64,000 nucleotides of DNA. Origin: Bradyrhizobium diazoefficiens (GTDB taxonomy: Bacteria; Pseudomonadota; Alphaproteobacteria; Rhizobiales; Xanthobacteraceae). A program made the translations under genes and the position numbers. This document shows positions 16,618 through 24,554 of this stretch, piece after piece. The notes beneath the pieces were generated by a model. It had not been told where the DNA came from. It ran no database searches and was given only the letters and a program-made list of their open reading frames with translations. Within the stretch, counting starts at the first letter, position 1, and the number at the start of each line of letters is the position of its first letter. Where the stretch lies: NCBI RefSeq assembly GCF_018131185.1, contig NZ_JAFCJE010000004.1, forward strand, positions 682,001 to 746,000. The letters run 5' to 3'.

Positions 16618-18282
16618 TCACGCCTTCGCCTTCTCATGCGCCCGCAGTTCGTCGACCAGCACCCGCACATTCTCCGAATAGTCGATCGGGATCGAAACGA
16701 GATGCACGCCGCCTTCCTTGAAAGCGGCGTCGAGCGTCGGACCAAAGCTGTCGATGCTCTCGATCCGGTGGCCCTTCGCACCATAGGCCTTCGCGTACTG
16801 GACAAAGTCCGGATTCCCAAAGGTCATGCCGTAGTCGGCGAAATGATCGACGGCCTGCTTCCACCGGATCATGCCGTAGGCGTTGTCCTCAAGCACCAGC
16901 ACGACGAGGTTGAGCTTGAGGCGGACGGCGGTTTCCATTTCCTGGCTGTTCATCATGAAGCCGCCGTCGCCGGCGACCGCGAGCACGCGGCGGTCGGGAT
17001 GGAGCATCGCGGCCATCATCGCCGACGGCAGGCCGGCGCCCATGGTCGCCAGCGCATTGTCGAGCAGCAGCGTGTTGGCGACGCGAGTGCGGTAGTTGCG
17101 CGCGAACCAGATCTTGTACATGCCGTTGTCGAGCGCAACGATCCCGTTCTCGGGGATCACCTGGCGGACGTCGTGCACGATGCGCTGCGGCGTCGGCGGC
17201 CAGCGCGCCTCGGTGGCGCGGTCTGCGATGTGCCTGAGAATTTCTTCGCGTAGCGGCAGCAGCGCCGCGGCCTGCGGCAACTTGCCTTCGAGCCGATCGG
17301 CGAGCAGCTCCAGGCTCGGGCCGACATCGCCGACCACCTCGGCATCGGGAAAATAAACCTGTTCGACGCTGGCTGACGTATAGCTGACGTGAATGACCTT
17401 CGGCCCCGACGAGCCCATGATGAAGGGCGGCTTCTCGATCGAGTCGTGGCCGATCGCGACGATCAGGTCGGCGGCTTCAATTGCGTCGTGGACATAGTCG
17501 CGCTCGGACAGCGCTGCGGTGCCCATATAAAGATTGGTGCCGCCGGGTACGGTGCCCTTGCCCATCTGCGTCGTGAAGAACGGAATGCCGGTCCGCCGCA
17601 CGAAGCTGGCGATGCCATGCGTCGACCGCGGCCGGCTGGTCGCCGCGCCCATCATCACCAATGGATGTTTTGCGGCCAGGATCATCTCGGCGGCGCGGTC
17701 GAGCGCGGCACGATGGGCGACCGGAATTTCGATCGGATGAACCGGGATCACGGGAACGGGCGGCACTTCGTCACCGGCAATGTCCTCGGGCAATTCGAGA
17801 TGCACCGGTCCCGGCCGCTCCTCCATTGCCACGCGAAACGCGTCGCGCACCACGGTCGGGATGCTGGAGGCGCTGACGATCTGCCGCGACAGCTTCGTCA
17901 AGGGCTTCATGGTCGCGACCACGTCGACGATCTGGAAGCGCGCCTGCCGGCTGCTCATGATCGGCTTCTGGCCGGTGATCAGGATCATCGGCATCGCGCC
18001 GAGATGCGCATAGGCGGCACCCGTCGACAGGTTGAGAGCACCCGGCCCGAGCGTCGACAGGCACACGCCGGGCTTGCCGGTCAGCCGCCCATGCGTGGCC
18101 GCCATGAACGCGGCAGCCTGCTCGTGGCGGGTCAGGACCAGCTCGATCCTGGAGGTGCGGAGCGATTCGACCAGATCGAGATTCTCTTCGCCGGGAACGC
18201 CGAAGATGCGATCGACGCCTTCGTTCTCGAGCGCCGCGACAAACAGGTCCGATCCCTTCACCTTGTGGTCCTGTCCGTTCAT
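16618..18282 (-). CDS. thiamine-diphosphate enzyme, acetolactate synthase large-subunit family
   Basis: 554 residues from ATG 18282, which is preceded by GGAGGCGAC; the frame is open a further 564 bases upstream, but that part is not homologous. The N-terminal Pyr domain has the catalytic Glu in LVLTRHEQAAAFMAATHGR, and the C-terminal PP domain has the ThDP motif GDGGFMMNSQEMETAVRLKLN. It resembles catabolic acetolactate synthases (AlsS-like) or related 2-keto acid ThDP enzymes. There is no regulatory small subunit (ilvH) beside it, so it is unlikely to be the main biosynthetic enzyme. Lin0512 and GNAT genes follow on the same strand. Confidence 0.9.
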   Translation of the reverse strand: MNGQDHKVKGSDLFVAALENEGVDRIFGVPGEENLDLVESLRTSRIELVLTRHEQAAAFMAATHGRLTGKPGVCLSTLGPGALNLSTGAAYAHLGAMPMILITGQKPIMSSRQARFQIVDVVATMKPLTKLSRQIVSASSIPTVVRDAFRVAMEERPGPVHLELPEDIAGDEVPPVPVIPVHPIEIPVAHRAALDRAAEMILAAKHPLVMMGAATSRPRSTHGIASFVRRTGIPFFTTQMGKGTVPGGTNLYMGTAALSERDYVHDAIEAADLIVAIGHDSIEKPPFIMGSSGPKVIHVSYTSASVEQVYFPDAEVVGDVGPSLELLADRLEGKLPQAAALLPLREEILRHIADRATEARWPPTPQRIVHDVRQVIPENGIVALDNGMYKIWFARNYRTRVANTLLLDNALATMGAGLPSAMMAAMLHPDRRVLAVAGDGGFMMNSQEMETAVRLKLNLVVLVLEDNAYGMIRWKQAVDHFADYGMTFGNPDFVQYAKAYGAKGHRIESIDSFGPTLDAAFKEGGVHLVSIPIDYSENVRVLVDELRAHEKAKA

Positions 18283-18486
18283 GTCGCCTCCGCTTCCGTT
18301 CGCTTTCCGCGTTCCACAGCAGCCGGCGCATGGTAGCGGCCTGCAGCTCCGGCACAATTCACAATAAGCGGCACACGGCATCGACGTCGACATCGCCATG
18401 CGACCCAAGCAAACAGTCGAGCGTCCCGCCACGAGGTCACTGGCGCGAACGTTGCATGCCCCACGCAACCTGCTATCGCTCGCGTC

Positions 18487-18840
18487 ATGACACCCAAGAC
18501 CTTCGAAACCCGCTGCCTGCGCCTGCCCGCCGTAACCAAGGTGGTGCAGTGGGAAGGCACGTCCGTGTTCAAGGTCGGCGGCAAGATGTTCGCGCTGGGC
18601 GGCGGCTTTGCAGCGCGTTCCGGCGGCTACATGTTCAAGGTCTCCGACATGGCCTATACCATGCTGATCGAGCACGGCCTCGCGCGACCGGCGCCGTATC
18701 TGGCGCGCGCCAAATGGGTGCAACTCGTCGGCAACGGCGCGCTGTCGGACGCTGAGCTGACGAGCTATCTCGCGCAGGCCCATGCGCTGATCGTGGCCAA
18801 GCTGACGCGAAAGACGCGCAAGGTGCTGGGGCTCGACTGA
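18487..18840 (+). CDS. MmcQ/YjbR family protein
   Basis: 117 residues of the YjbR/CyaY-like (MmcQ) family. It has the start CLRLPAVTKVVQWEGTSVFKVGGKMFALGG and the segment FKVSDMAYTMLIEHGLARPAPYLARAKWVQL ending in a helix with YLAQAHALIVAKL. Members are double-wing fold proteins proposed to bind DNA; the function is not established. It starts at ATG 18487 and is divergent from the TPP enzyme gene. Confidence 0.88.
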   Translation: MTPKTFETRCLRLPAVTKVVQWEGTSVFKVGGKMFALGGGFAARSGGYMFKVSDMAYTMLIEHGLARPAPYLARAKWVQLVGNGALSDAELTSYLAQAHALIVAKLTRKTRKVLGLD

Positions 18841-18978
18841 GCGCAAGCATCGACCCGTCGCCTCACGCTATCTCCTAGGGCTCCAGCCTCCTCCTCGGCG
18901 GTCACGGCCTCGCCGGCCCGCACGCTTCCAGCGTTCCTCCTCCGGATCAACGAACGTTCGATTGACCCGCACGATATA

Positions 18979-18994
18979 TCTGACTAAAGTCAGA
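18979..18994. promoter_or_regulatory. probable MarR operator overlapping the ribosome site of the MarR-GNAT gene
   Basis: Arms TCTGACT (18979-18985) and AGTCAGA (18988-18994), a perfect 7+7 inverted repeat with AA between, 4-19 bases before the start codon at 18999. A separate 10-base palindrome CGAACGTTCG lies at 18951-18960. The position suggests autorepression. Confidence 0.65.
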
Positions 18995-18998
18995 CATC

Positions 18999-19871
18999 AT
19001 GCTCGACCCCGTTTCCCGTGTCCGCCGCTTCAATCGCGCCGTAACCTCTGCCGTCGGTGCGCTCGATACCTCGTTCCTCGGACGCGGCCGGCCGCTTGGG
19101 GCGGCGCGCGTGCTCAACGCGATCGGGCATGGGCGCTCGGACGTGGCAGAGATCCGCGACTATCTCGGTCTCGATTCCGGGCTGATGAGCCGGCTGCTCC
19201 GCAGCCTCGAGGACGAAGGGCTGGTCGAGACCACCACGCATCAGTACGATGCACGGCGGCGGATAGCAAAGCTCACGCGCGCGGGCCGGCGCGAGTTCGC
19301 GGCGTATGAGGCTCTGTCCAATGCGCAGGCCGAAGGCTTCCTCGCGCAACATTCGCAACGCGAGGCGCTCCTGGCGGCGATGGATCTGATCGCCGCCACC
19401 CTGACGCGCGAGCGAATTGCGATCGAGGAGATGGACCCGCAAAGCGAGGAGGCCTGCTATTGCCTCGGCGAGTACTATGCCGAGCTTGGCCGGCGCTTCA
19501 AACAAGGCTTCGACGTCTCGCGCTCGCGCGATCCCGACGCCAAGGACATGCGCCGCCCGCGCGGCACGTTCATCGTCGCAATGTCCGACACGCTGCCGAT
19601 CGGCTGCGTCGGGCTGAAGGGCACCGATCACGGCTATGCCGAGATCAAGCGGCTGTGGGTCGCTCCGGCCGCGCGCGGATTGCGGCTCGGCCGCCGCCTG
19701 ATGGACGCGGCCGAGAATGCCGCGCGCGGGCTCGGAAATGCGCTGCTGCGGCTCGACACCAACAGCGCGCTGCCCGAGGCCGGCCAGCTCTATCGCACCA
19801 CCGGCTGGCGCGAGATCCCGCGCTTCAACGACGACCCCTATCCGGATCTATTCTTCGAAAAACGGCTGTGA
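18999..19871 (+). CDS. MarR-GNAT fusion: winged-helix regulator with acetyltransferase domain
   Basis: 290 residues with two domains. Residues about 30-105 form a MarR winged helix (DVAEIRDYLGLDSGLMSRLLRSLEDEGLVET, then the wing DARRRIAKLTRAGRREFAAYEAL). Residues about 140-290 form a GNAT domain with IKRLWVAPAARGLRLGRRLMDAA as the acetyl-CoA loop and GWREIPRFNDDPYPDLFFEKRL at the end. MarR-GNAT fusions are a known architecture; the acetylated substrate is unknown. A palindrome just before the start codon suggests self-regulation. The SnoaL-like gene follows 57 bases downstream on the same strand. Confidence 0.92.
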   Translation: MLDPVSRVRRFNRAVTSAVGALDTSFLGRGRPLGAARVLNAIGHGRSDVAEIRDYLGLDSGLMSRLLRSLEDEGLVETTTHQYDARRRIAKLTRAGRREFAAYEALSNAQAEGFLAQHSQREALLAAMDLIAATLTRERIAIEEMDPQSEEACYCLGEYYAELGRRFKQGFDVSRSRDPDAKDMRRPRGTFIVAMSDTLPIGCVGLKGTDHGYAEIKRLWVAPAARGLRLGRRLMDAAENAARGLGNALLRLDTNSALPEAGQLYRTTGWREIPRFNDDPYPDLFFEKRL

Positions 19872-19928
19872 CGCCGCGCGACCAATCTGCCGCCTGCTGC
19901 GTTGTGCTTCCAGCATGGGAGCTTCACG

Positions 19929-20315
19929 ATGAGCAGCGCCGATCTCGCCGACTTCTACCGCAACTACATCGCCTGCCTGAACCGGCAGGACTGGCCGGCC
20001 CTTGGCCAGTTCGTGCATGACGCTGTCGTCCACAACAGCCGGCCTCTCGGCCTGCTCGGCTATCGCGCGATGCTGGAGCAGGATTTTCGCGACATTCCGG
20101 ATCTGCACTTCGACATCGCGCTGCTGGTCTCGGAGCCGCCCAGGATTGCAGCGCGGCTGAAGTTCGACTGCTCGCCGGTCGGGACGTTCCTGGGGCTGGC
20201 GGTCAACGGGAAGCACGTGTCCTTCTGCGAGAACGTGTTCTACGAATTTCGCGATGAAAGGATTGCGCAGGTCTGGTCGGTGATCGACAAGGCCGCGATC
20301 GAGGCGCAGCTCTGA
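19929..20315 (+). CDS. SnoaL-like (NTF2-fold) ester cyclase family protein
   Basis: 128 residues with the NTF2-like cone fold: an N-terminal helix (DLADFYRNYIACLNRQDWPALGQFVHDAVVHN) and then strands including DLHFDIALLVSEPPRIAARLKFDC and VFYEFRDERIAQVWSVIDK. ATG 19929 is chosen because GGGAG lies just upstream; an upstream in-frame start at 19902 is weaker. SnoaL relatives include polyketide cyclases and many proteins of unknown role. It is probably co-transcribed with the MarR-GNAT gene. Confidence 0.85.
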   Translation: MSSADLADFYRNYIACLNRQDWPALGQFVHDAVVHNSRPLGLLGYRAMLEQDFRDIPDLHFDIALLVSEPPRIAARLKFDCSPVGTFLGLAVNGKHVSFCENVFYEFRDERIAQVWSVIDKAAIEAQL

Positions 20316-20336
20316 GACCGCGCCTCGATCTCGAAC

Positions 20337-21557
20337 TCACGCTGGCGCCGGTGCCGCCTCGCCTTGCGGCTTGGGGAAGGGCCGGAACGTCATCGCCATC
20401 AGGAAGGCGCCGAGGCCCATCGCCCAGGAGGCGATGTAGAGCCAGGCGTAGCTGGAGAACGCGTCGTAGATCAGGCCTCCTGCAAGCGGGCCGGTGGCCA
20501 TGCCGAGGCTGCCGGCCATCGCCGTGCCGCCGATCACCGTGCCCATCATCTTGAGCGGAAAATTCTCGCGGATGAGAACGGCGTAGAGCGGCATGGTGCC
20601 GGCATAGATGAAGCCAAAGGCTGCTCCGACCACATAGAACGTCGTGAGTTGATTCGCGAAGACATAGGCGAGCGCACCGAAGGCCTGGAGCAGCAGGCCG
20701 GAGACCAGCACGCGCTTGGCGCCGAAGCGGTCACCGAGCAGGCCGAAGGCGATGCGGCCGCCGAGACCGGCAAAACCCTCGATGCTGTAGATCGTCACCG
20801 CCGCGACCAGCGGAATGCCGCAGCTCACCGCATAGCTGACCGTATGGATGATCGGTCCCGAATGGGTGGCGCAGCAGAAGAAGTTGGTGGCGAGCAGGAT
20901 GATGAATTGCGGCGAACGCAGCGCCTCACCCATCGACATCTCGGTTTGCGCAGCGCCCTCACCCTTTGGCGCAGCCGCCGCTTGCGCGAGCGCAGGCGGA
21001 CGGCGCACCAGGAACGAGACCGGGATCATGATGGCGCCGACCACCAGTGCTACGATCTGCATCGAGGTGCGCCAGTCGTAGCCCGAGACCAGCCAGGCCG
21101 CGAACGGGGCCATCGTCATCGGCGCCATGCCCATGCCGGCCGAGACCAGCGACACTGCGAGACTGCGCTGGGTCTCGAACCAGCCAGTCACTGCCGCCAT
21201 CATCGGTGCGAAGATCGCAGCGCACGCCGCGCCGGTCAAAAGGCCGAACACGATCTGGAACACGATCAGCGAGGTCGCGAGGCTGGCGGCGAACAGGCTC
21301 AGCGTCAGCACGATCGATCCGGTCAGCACCACTGGAAGCGGCCCGAACCGGTCGGACAGCGTGCCCCAGACCATGCTGGTGAAGGCCATGGCCAAAAAGC
21401 CGATCGTCATCGCGCCGGAAATGCCGGTCACCGACCAGCCGGTGTCCTTGGCGATCGGCTGCAGGAACACCGGCAGCGAAAACATGCCGCCGATGGCGAC
21501 GCAGCCGAGCAGCCCGCCGGCGGCGACGATCACCCAGCGATAGGGGGATTGGGTCAT
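20337..21557 (-). CDS. major facilitator superfamily transporter
   Basis: 406 residues, 12 hydrophobic segments. It starts MTQSPYRWVIVAAGGLLGCVAIGGMFSLPVFLQPIAKDTGWS. Between helices 2 and 3 it has the MFS motif A (FTSMVWGTLSDRFGPLP), repeated as GLGGRIAFGLLGDRFGAKRV in the second half. It resembles the OFA/monocarboxylate-type MFS group. The start ATG at 21557 follows GGGAG; the frame is open 117 bases further upstream without homology. The substrate is unknown. Confidence 0.9.
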   Translation of the reverse strand: MTQSPYRWVIVAAGGLLGCVAIGGMFSLPVFLQPIAKDTGWSVTGISGAMTIGFLAMAFTSMVWGTLSDRFGPLPVVLTGSIVLTLSLFAASLATSLIVFQIVFGLLTGAACAAIFAPMMAAVTGWFETQRSLAVSLVSAGMGMAPMTMAPFAAWLVSGYDWRTSMQIVALVVGAIMIPVSFLVRRPPALAQAAAAPKGEGAAQTEMSMGEALRSPQFIILLATNFFCCATHSGPIIHTVSYAVSCGIPLVAAVTIYSIEGFAGLGGRIAFGLLGDRFGAKRVLVSGLLLQAFGALAYVFANQLTTFYVVGAAFGFIYAGTMPLYAVLIRENFPLKMMGTVIGGTAMAGSLGMATGPLAGGLIYDAFSSYAWLYIASWAMGLGAFLMAMTFRPFPKPQGEAAPAPA

Positions 21558-21660
21558 CTTTGTCTCCCGAGATGATCTTGTCTGACTGGAAGACGAATGG
21601 GAACCGCACCGGCCGACAGCGTCGCCACGTTTTTGAAGGGCATCGCCAAACAAAAATTGC

Positions 21661-21694
21661 GAAAACAACCCCATGCACAGTAGATGGCCCCAGC
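21661..21694 (+). repeat. 35-bp dispersed element, copy 2
   Basis: Reads GAAAACAACCCC, then TGCACAGTAGATGG, then CAGC, closely matching 624-658. It lies in the 281-base non-coding gap between the MFS and DUF308 genes, where nothing else recognisable was seen. Confidence 0.5.
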
Positions 21695-21838
21695 GGGATC
21701 AATGACTTAGCGGAGAGCGAAATGAGCGGCCGGCGGCCCGCGAAGGCTCGCTGTTGTTTGACGCGTCGGGCAAAACATCACGACCTCATCCCGCCAATCC
21801 AGCTCGCCTTCGCTCGTGTGACCGTCCGCGATCAAAGC

Positions 21839-22417
21839 TCACACGGCCGCTCTGCGGCGCCAGATGCTGACCGTGAGCCAGATTGCCGAGACCAGAAAGT
21901 AGAGTGCGCCGACCGCAGCATAGCCCGCGACGTTCGCGATCGATGGAGCCGCGGGCATCGTGGCCTGAAAGATGAAGAAACCGCCTGCGAGGGCCGACTG
22001 GCCACCGCTCAGCACCATGGCCCATTGTGCGCCAAAGAGCTTCCAGCGCCGCACGGCCGTGCCGAGCTGGAGCAACCCGGATAGGATCGCCCACGCCCCG
22101 AAGATCCCGAGCACCCAGTTCATGCTGACCTGCAAGGCCAGCACGACCGCGATGGTCGTCGCGAGGCTGACCAGCACGTTCAGGCCCTGCGTGCGGTTTT
22201 GGTTCAACCCGCCGCTGCAGAGCGCGTCGAGATAATTGGCTGCGGCGTCCCACGCCGGATACGCGACGAGCAGCGCTGCTGCGACGATCGCCGACGACGG
22301 CGCGATCGCAAAAGCCGCGATGACCCAGGCGAGGGAAAACGCGGCCCGCAGGAAATAATACTGCTTCAGCCATTGCGCGTGCTCGACGATGTCCGAAGTT
22401 GTCTCACGGTCTCTCAT
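21839..22417 (-). CDS. DUF308/HdeD-like membrane protein
   Basis: 192 residues with about six hydrophobic helices in three hairpins, e.g. FLRAAFSLAWVIAAFAIAPSSAIVAAALLVAYPAWDA and VLGIFGAWAILSGLLQLGTAVRRWKLFGAQWAMVLSGGQSALAGGFFI. The tandem GxxLxxGxxQ-type hairpins are typical of the DUF308/HdeD family; the role is uncertain, with acid or stress tolerance known for HdeD. It is the gene downstream of tetR on the same strand, with its own operator-like palindrome at 22426-22443, so it is a likely TetR target. Confidence 0.82.
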   Translation of the reverse strand: MRDRETTSDIVEHAQWLKQYYFLRAAFSLAWVIAAFAIAPSSAIVAAALLVAYPAWDAAANYLDALCSGGLNQNRTQGLNVLVSLATTIAVVLALQVSMNWVLGIFGAWAILSGLLQLGTAVRRWKLFGAQWAMVLSGGQSALAGGFFIFQATMPAAPSIANVAGYAAVGALYFLVSAIWLTVSIWRRRAAV

Positions 22418-22425
22418 GTCTTCTC

Positions 22426-22443
22426 TTACCTACTAGTTGGTAG
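22426..22443. promoter_or_regulatory. TetR operator A, before the DUF308 gene
   Basis: On the transcribed sense the site reads CTACCAACTAGTAGGTAA, an 18-base imperfect palindrome (7 of 9 arm pairs). It matches operator B at 23095-23112 in 15 of 18 positions. It lies 9-26 bases before the DUF308 start codon. Confidence 0.75.
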
Positions 22444-22500
22444 TTAACATCATGCAAGTCGGCGCTGGACGGTTTTGCGCCCAGCGTTGCGCTTCGTCCT

Positions 22501-23085
22501 TCAGTGCCTGGTGGTCAGCCGGTCGAGCAGCGGCCGGGTAATGGTCCCGAACATCTTGGGATCGCCATAGGCGCGCGCCGACAGCATTGCGCCGTGAACG
22601 GTCGCCATGAATCCTTCAGCCTCGACCTTCGCAGTGCTGGAAAGATGCAGCCGCCCCTTCCGCTTGCCGCGCTCCAGCACCGAGGTCAGCCACGACGCCA
22701 GGAAGCGGAAATGCGCCCGAACCTCCAGCGCCACCTCCTCGGGGAGGATGGGAAGCTCGCTGGCGAGCAGCGCGCAAACGCAGAAGGGAGCGGTCGCGTC
22801 AGTGATACACGCCTCCCAATAGGCGACATAGTTTTCGAGCTGGTCGCGCGGGTCCGGGATGTTGCGCTCGAGCGCCGCCAAACCCGCCTGCGCCTCCTCG
22901 CGATAGCGCGACACCAGGGTGCGGACCAGATCGACCTTGCTGGCGAAATGATGGTGGATGCTCGGCTTGCGAATGCCGACCACGTCGGCGATGTCGGCAT
23001 AGCTGAAGCCGTTATAGCCGCCGGCAATGATCAGCGAGCGGGCGCAGGCCAGGATGTCGTCGGCGGTGGTGGAGACGTTGCTCAT
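22501..23085 (-). CDS. TetR-family transcriptional repressor
   Basis: 194 residues. The N-terminal helix-turn-helix is GFSYADIADVVGIRKPSIHHHFASKVDLVRTLV, residues about 20-55. The C-terminal ligand-binding domain is helical (TetR_C, AcrR/YcdC-like) with several Cys residues (ACITDATAPFCVCALLASELP). The start ATG at 23085 is directly preceded by operator B. The neighbouring DUF308 gene has the same operator. The ligand is unknown. Confidence 0.92.
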   Translation of the reverse strand: MSNVSTTADDILACARSLIIAGGYNGFSYADIADVVGIRKPSIHHHFASKVDLVRTLVSRYREEAQAGLAALERNIPDPRDQLENYVAYWEACITDATAPFCVCALLASELPILPEEVALEVRAHFRFLASWLTSVLERGKRKGRLHLSSTAKVEAEGFMATVHGAMLSARAYGDPKMFGTITRPLLDRLTTRH

Positions 23086-23094
23086 GCAGGTTAA

Positions 23095-23112
23095 CTACCT
23101 TCCAGTTGGTAG
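23095..23112. promoter_or_regulatory. TetR operator B, between tetR and the deformylase-like gene
   Basis: On the tetR sense strand it reads CTACCAACTGGAAGGTAG, an 18-base palindrome with 6 of 9 arm pairs, 15 of 18 identical to operator A. It ends 10 bases before the tetR start codon and starts 50 bases before the divergent deformylase-like gene, so it could act on both. Confidence 0.75.
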
Positions 23113-23161
23113 GGCGTCAAGGAGGGATGCTTCAACGATGCGTGAGTGGTAGGAGCCTCTC

Positions 23162-23659
23162 ATGACCATCCGCCCCATCGTCCGCTACCCCGACCGCCGG
23201 CTCGCACTGCCGGCCCGCCCCGTCACCGCGTTCGACGATGGCTTACGAGAGCTTGCGGCGGACTTGCTGGAGACGATGCGCGCCGCACCCGGGATCGGGA
23301 TTACCGCGCCGCATATCGGCGTGCCCTTGCGCGTCGTCGTGCTCGAGCTCGACGGCAAGGACGGGCCCCTCACCTACGTCAATCCCGTCATTGAGTGGGC
23401 CTCCCCCGAGATGATCATGCACCGCGAGGGCAGCGTCTCGATGCCTGGGGTCAACGACGAGGTGCAGCGCCACGCGCGCGTGCGGATCAGCTACAATGAT
23501 CTCAGCGGCAACACGCAAAGCGAGGAATCGGAGGGCTTGCGCGCCGTGTGTCACCAGCACGAGATCGACCAGCTCGACGGCATGTTCTGGATCCAGCGAC
23601 TGTCGCGGCTGAAGCGGGAGCGGCTGGTGAAGAAGTACGAGAAGATGCACAGACCTTGA
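23162..23659 (+). CDS. peptide deformylase-like protein with altered active site
   Basis: 165 residues with the deformylase fold and order of motifs. Canonical motif 1 GxGxAAxQ is GIGITAPHIG (His51 replaces Gln). Motif 2 EGCLS is EGSVS (Ser91 replaces the metal-binding Cys). Motif 3 HExxH is HEIDQ (His133 and Glu134 kept, Gln137 replaces the second metal-binding His). Three of the residues that define the active site are therefore lost. It may be a non-catalytic paralogue or have another activity. It is divergent from tetR, with operator B between them, and is not next to fmt, the usual neighbour of def. Confidence 0.85.
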   Translation: MTIRPIVRYPDRRLALPARPVTAFDDGLRELAADLLETMRAAPGIGITAPHIGVPLRVVVLELDGKDGPLTYVNPVIEWASPEMIMHREGSVSMPGVNDEVQRHARVRISYNDLSGNTQSEESEGLRAVCHQHEIDQLDGMFWIQRLSRLKRERLVKKYEKMHRP

Positions 23660-23718
23660 GGGGATCGGCCAAATGAATTCGCTATCCGCCAGCGCCGAAA
23701 GCTAGACGGATGGACTAC

Positions 23719-23751
23719 GCCAGCGGCCCTCGCTTTCGCTCAGCCGCTGGC
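23719..23751. terminator. bidirectional hairpin between convergent genes
   Basis: Perfect nine-base arms GCCAGCGGC (23719-23727) and GCCGCTGGC (23743-23751). It is placed between the ends of the deformylase-like (+) and isochorismatase (-) genes. There is no T-run, so termination efficiency is uncertain. Confidence 0.5.
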
Positions 23752-23767
23752 GCCTCACACGCTCAGA

Positions 23768-24421
23768 TCATCCGGCCCTGGCGGGTACGGGCGTGTTGAG
23801 CAGCTGCTGCTCCCACAGGTACGCGATGCCGCTACCGCCGGCATGCTGGATGATCACCTCCGTCAGCGCGGCAGCTTGGTCGATCCGAGCCCAGTCGCGC
23901 TGCCATTCGGCCGCGACCGCCAGCCAGGTCATCATATTGACGCCCGCCGCGATCATGCGCTGGATTGCGACCTGGTGGGCCTCCACCGAAACGGCGCCAG
24001 AGGCGTCGGTGACCACCGTGACATCCCAGCCTTCGCCGCGAGCCTGAATCGCCGGCATCGCAACGCAAATTTCGGTCCACAGGCCAGCAAGGATGAGCTG
24101 CTTGCGGCCAGTTGCCTTGACTGCGTCCACCACCTTGCGATCCTCCCAGGTGTTGATGAACGTCCGGTCGATCACTTCCTGGCCAGGGAACACGTCTGTG
24201 ATCTGAGGAAAAAGGAGACCACCCCGTTCAGCGATCACCGTGGTCAGGATCGTGGGGACACCGAAGGCTTTGGCGGCCTTGGCCAGCCCGGCCGTATTGT
24301 TGATCACCATCTGCGGTTCGTGGCTGTTCACGTTCGCAAGCTGGTACGGCTGGTGGTCGATCAGAACGAGGACGGAGTCTTCGGGACGAAGGAGCGAAGC
24401 AAGGCCGTTACGAAAAGTCAT
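23768..24421 (-). CDS. isochorismatase-family cysteine hydrolase (YcaC-like)
   Basis: 217 residues from ATG 24421. The catalytic triad of the family is visible: Asp22 (VLIDHQPYQL), Arg86 in the RTFINTWED region as in YcaC, and nucleophile Cys119 (GLWTEICVAMPA). The motif NTWEDRKVVDAVKATGRKQLILAGLWTEICV is typical of YcaC-type hydrolases, which likely act on amides; isochorismate itself is not implied. It is divergent from the LysR gene with 133 bases between them, so it is probably the regulated target. The upstream in-frame extension overlaps the LysR gene and was not used. Confidence 0.9.
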   Translation of the reverse strand: MTFRNGLASLLRPEDSVLVLIDHQPYQLANVNSHEPQMVINNTAGLAKAAKAFGVPTILTTVIAERGGLLFPQITDVFPGQEVIDRTFINTWEDRKVVDAVKATGRKQLILAGLWTEICVAMPAIQARGEGWDVTVVTDASGAVSVEAHQVAIQRMIAAGVNMMTWLAVAAEWQRDWARIDQAAALTEVIIQHAGGSGIAYLWEQQLLNTPVPARAG

Positions 24422-24554
24422 CGTTGCATCCTTTACTGCCGCTGTGAGCGGCACTGGTTCGGAGACGTACGCCAACAGCGACGTAGCCCAACGCGAGATT
24501 GATGGTCTCGGATGCGATACGGTAGTGTCAGGTCGCGACACGCTGTGTCGCCGA

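Noticed and set aside
18283..18846. N-terminal extension of the TPP enzyme frame up to 18846
   Set aside because: No homology, overlaps the YjbR gene on the other strand, and a strong ribosome site lies before ATG 18282.
24525..24541. GTGTC-N7-GACAC as a LysR binding site
   Set aside because: Five-base arms are too short for confidence, and the spacing does not fit T-N11-A well; kept only as a remark under the LysR gene.
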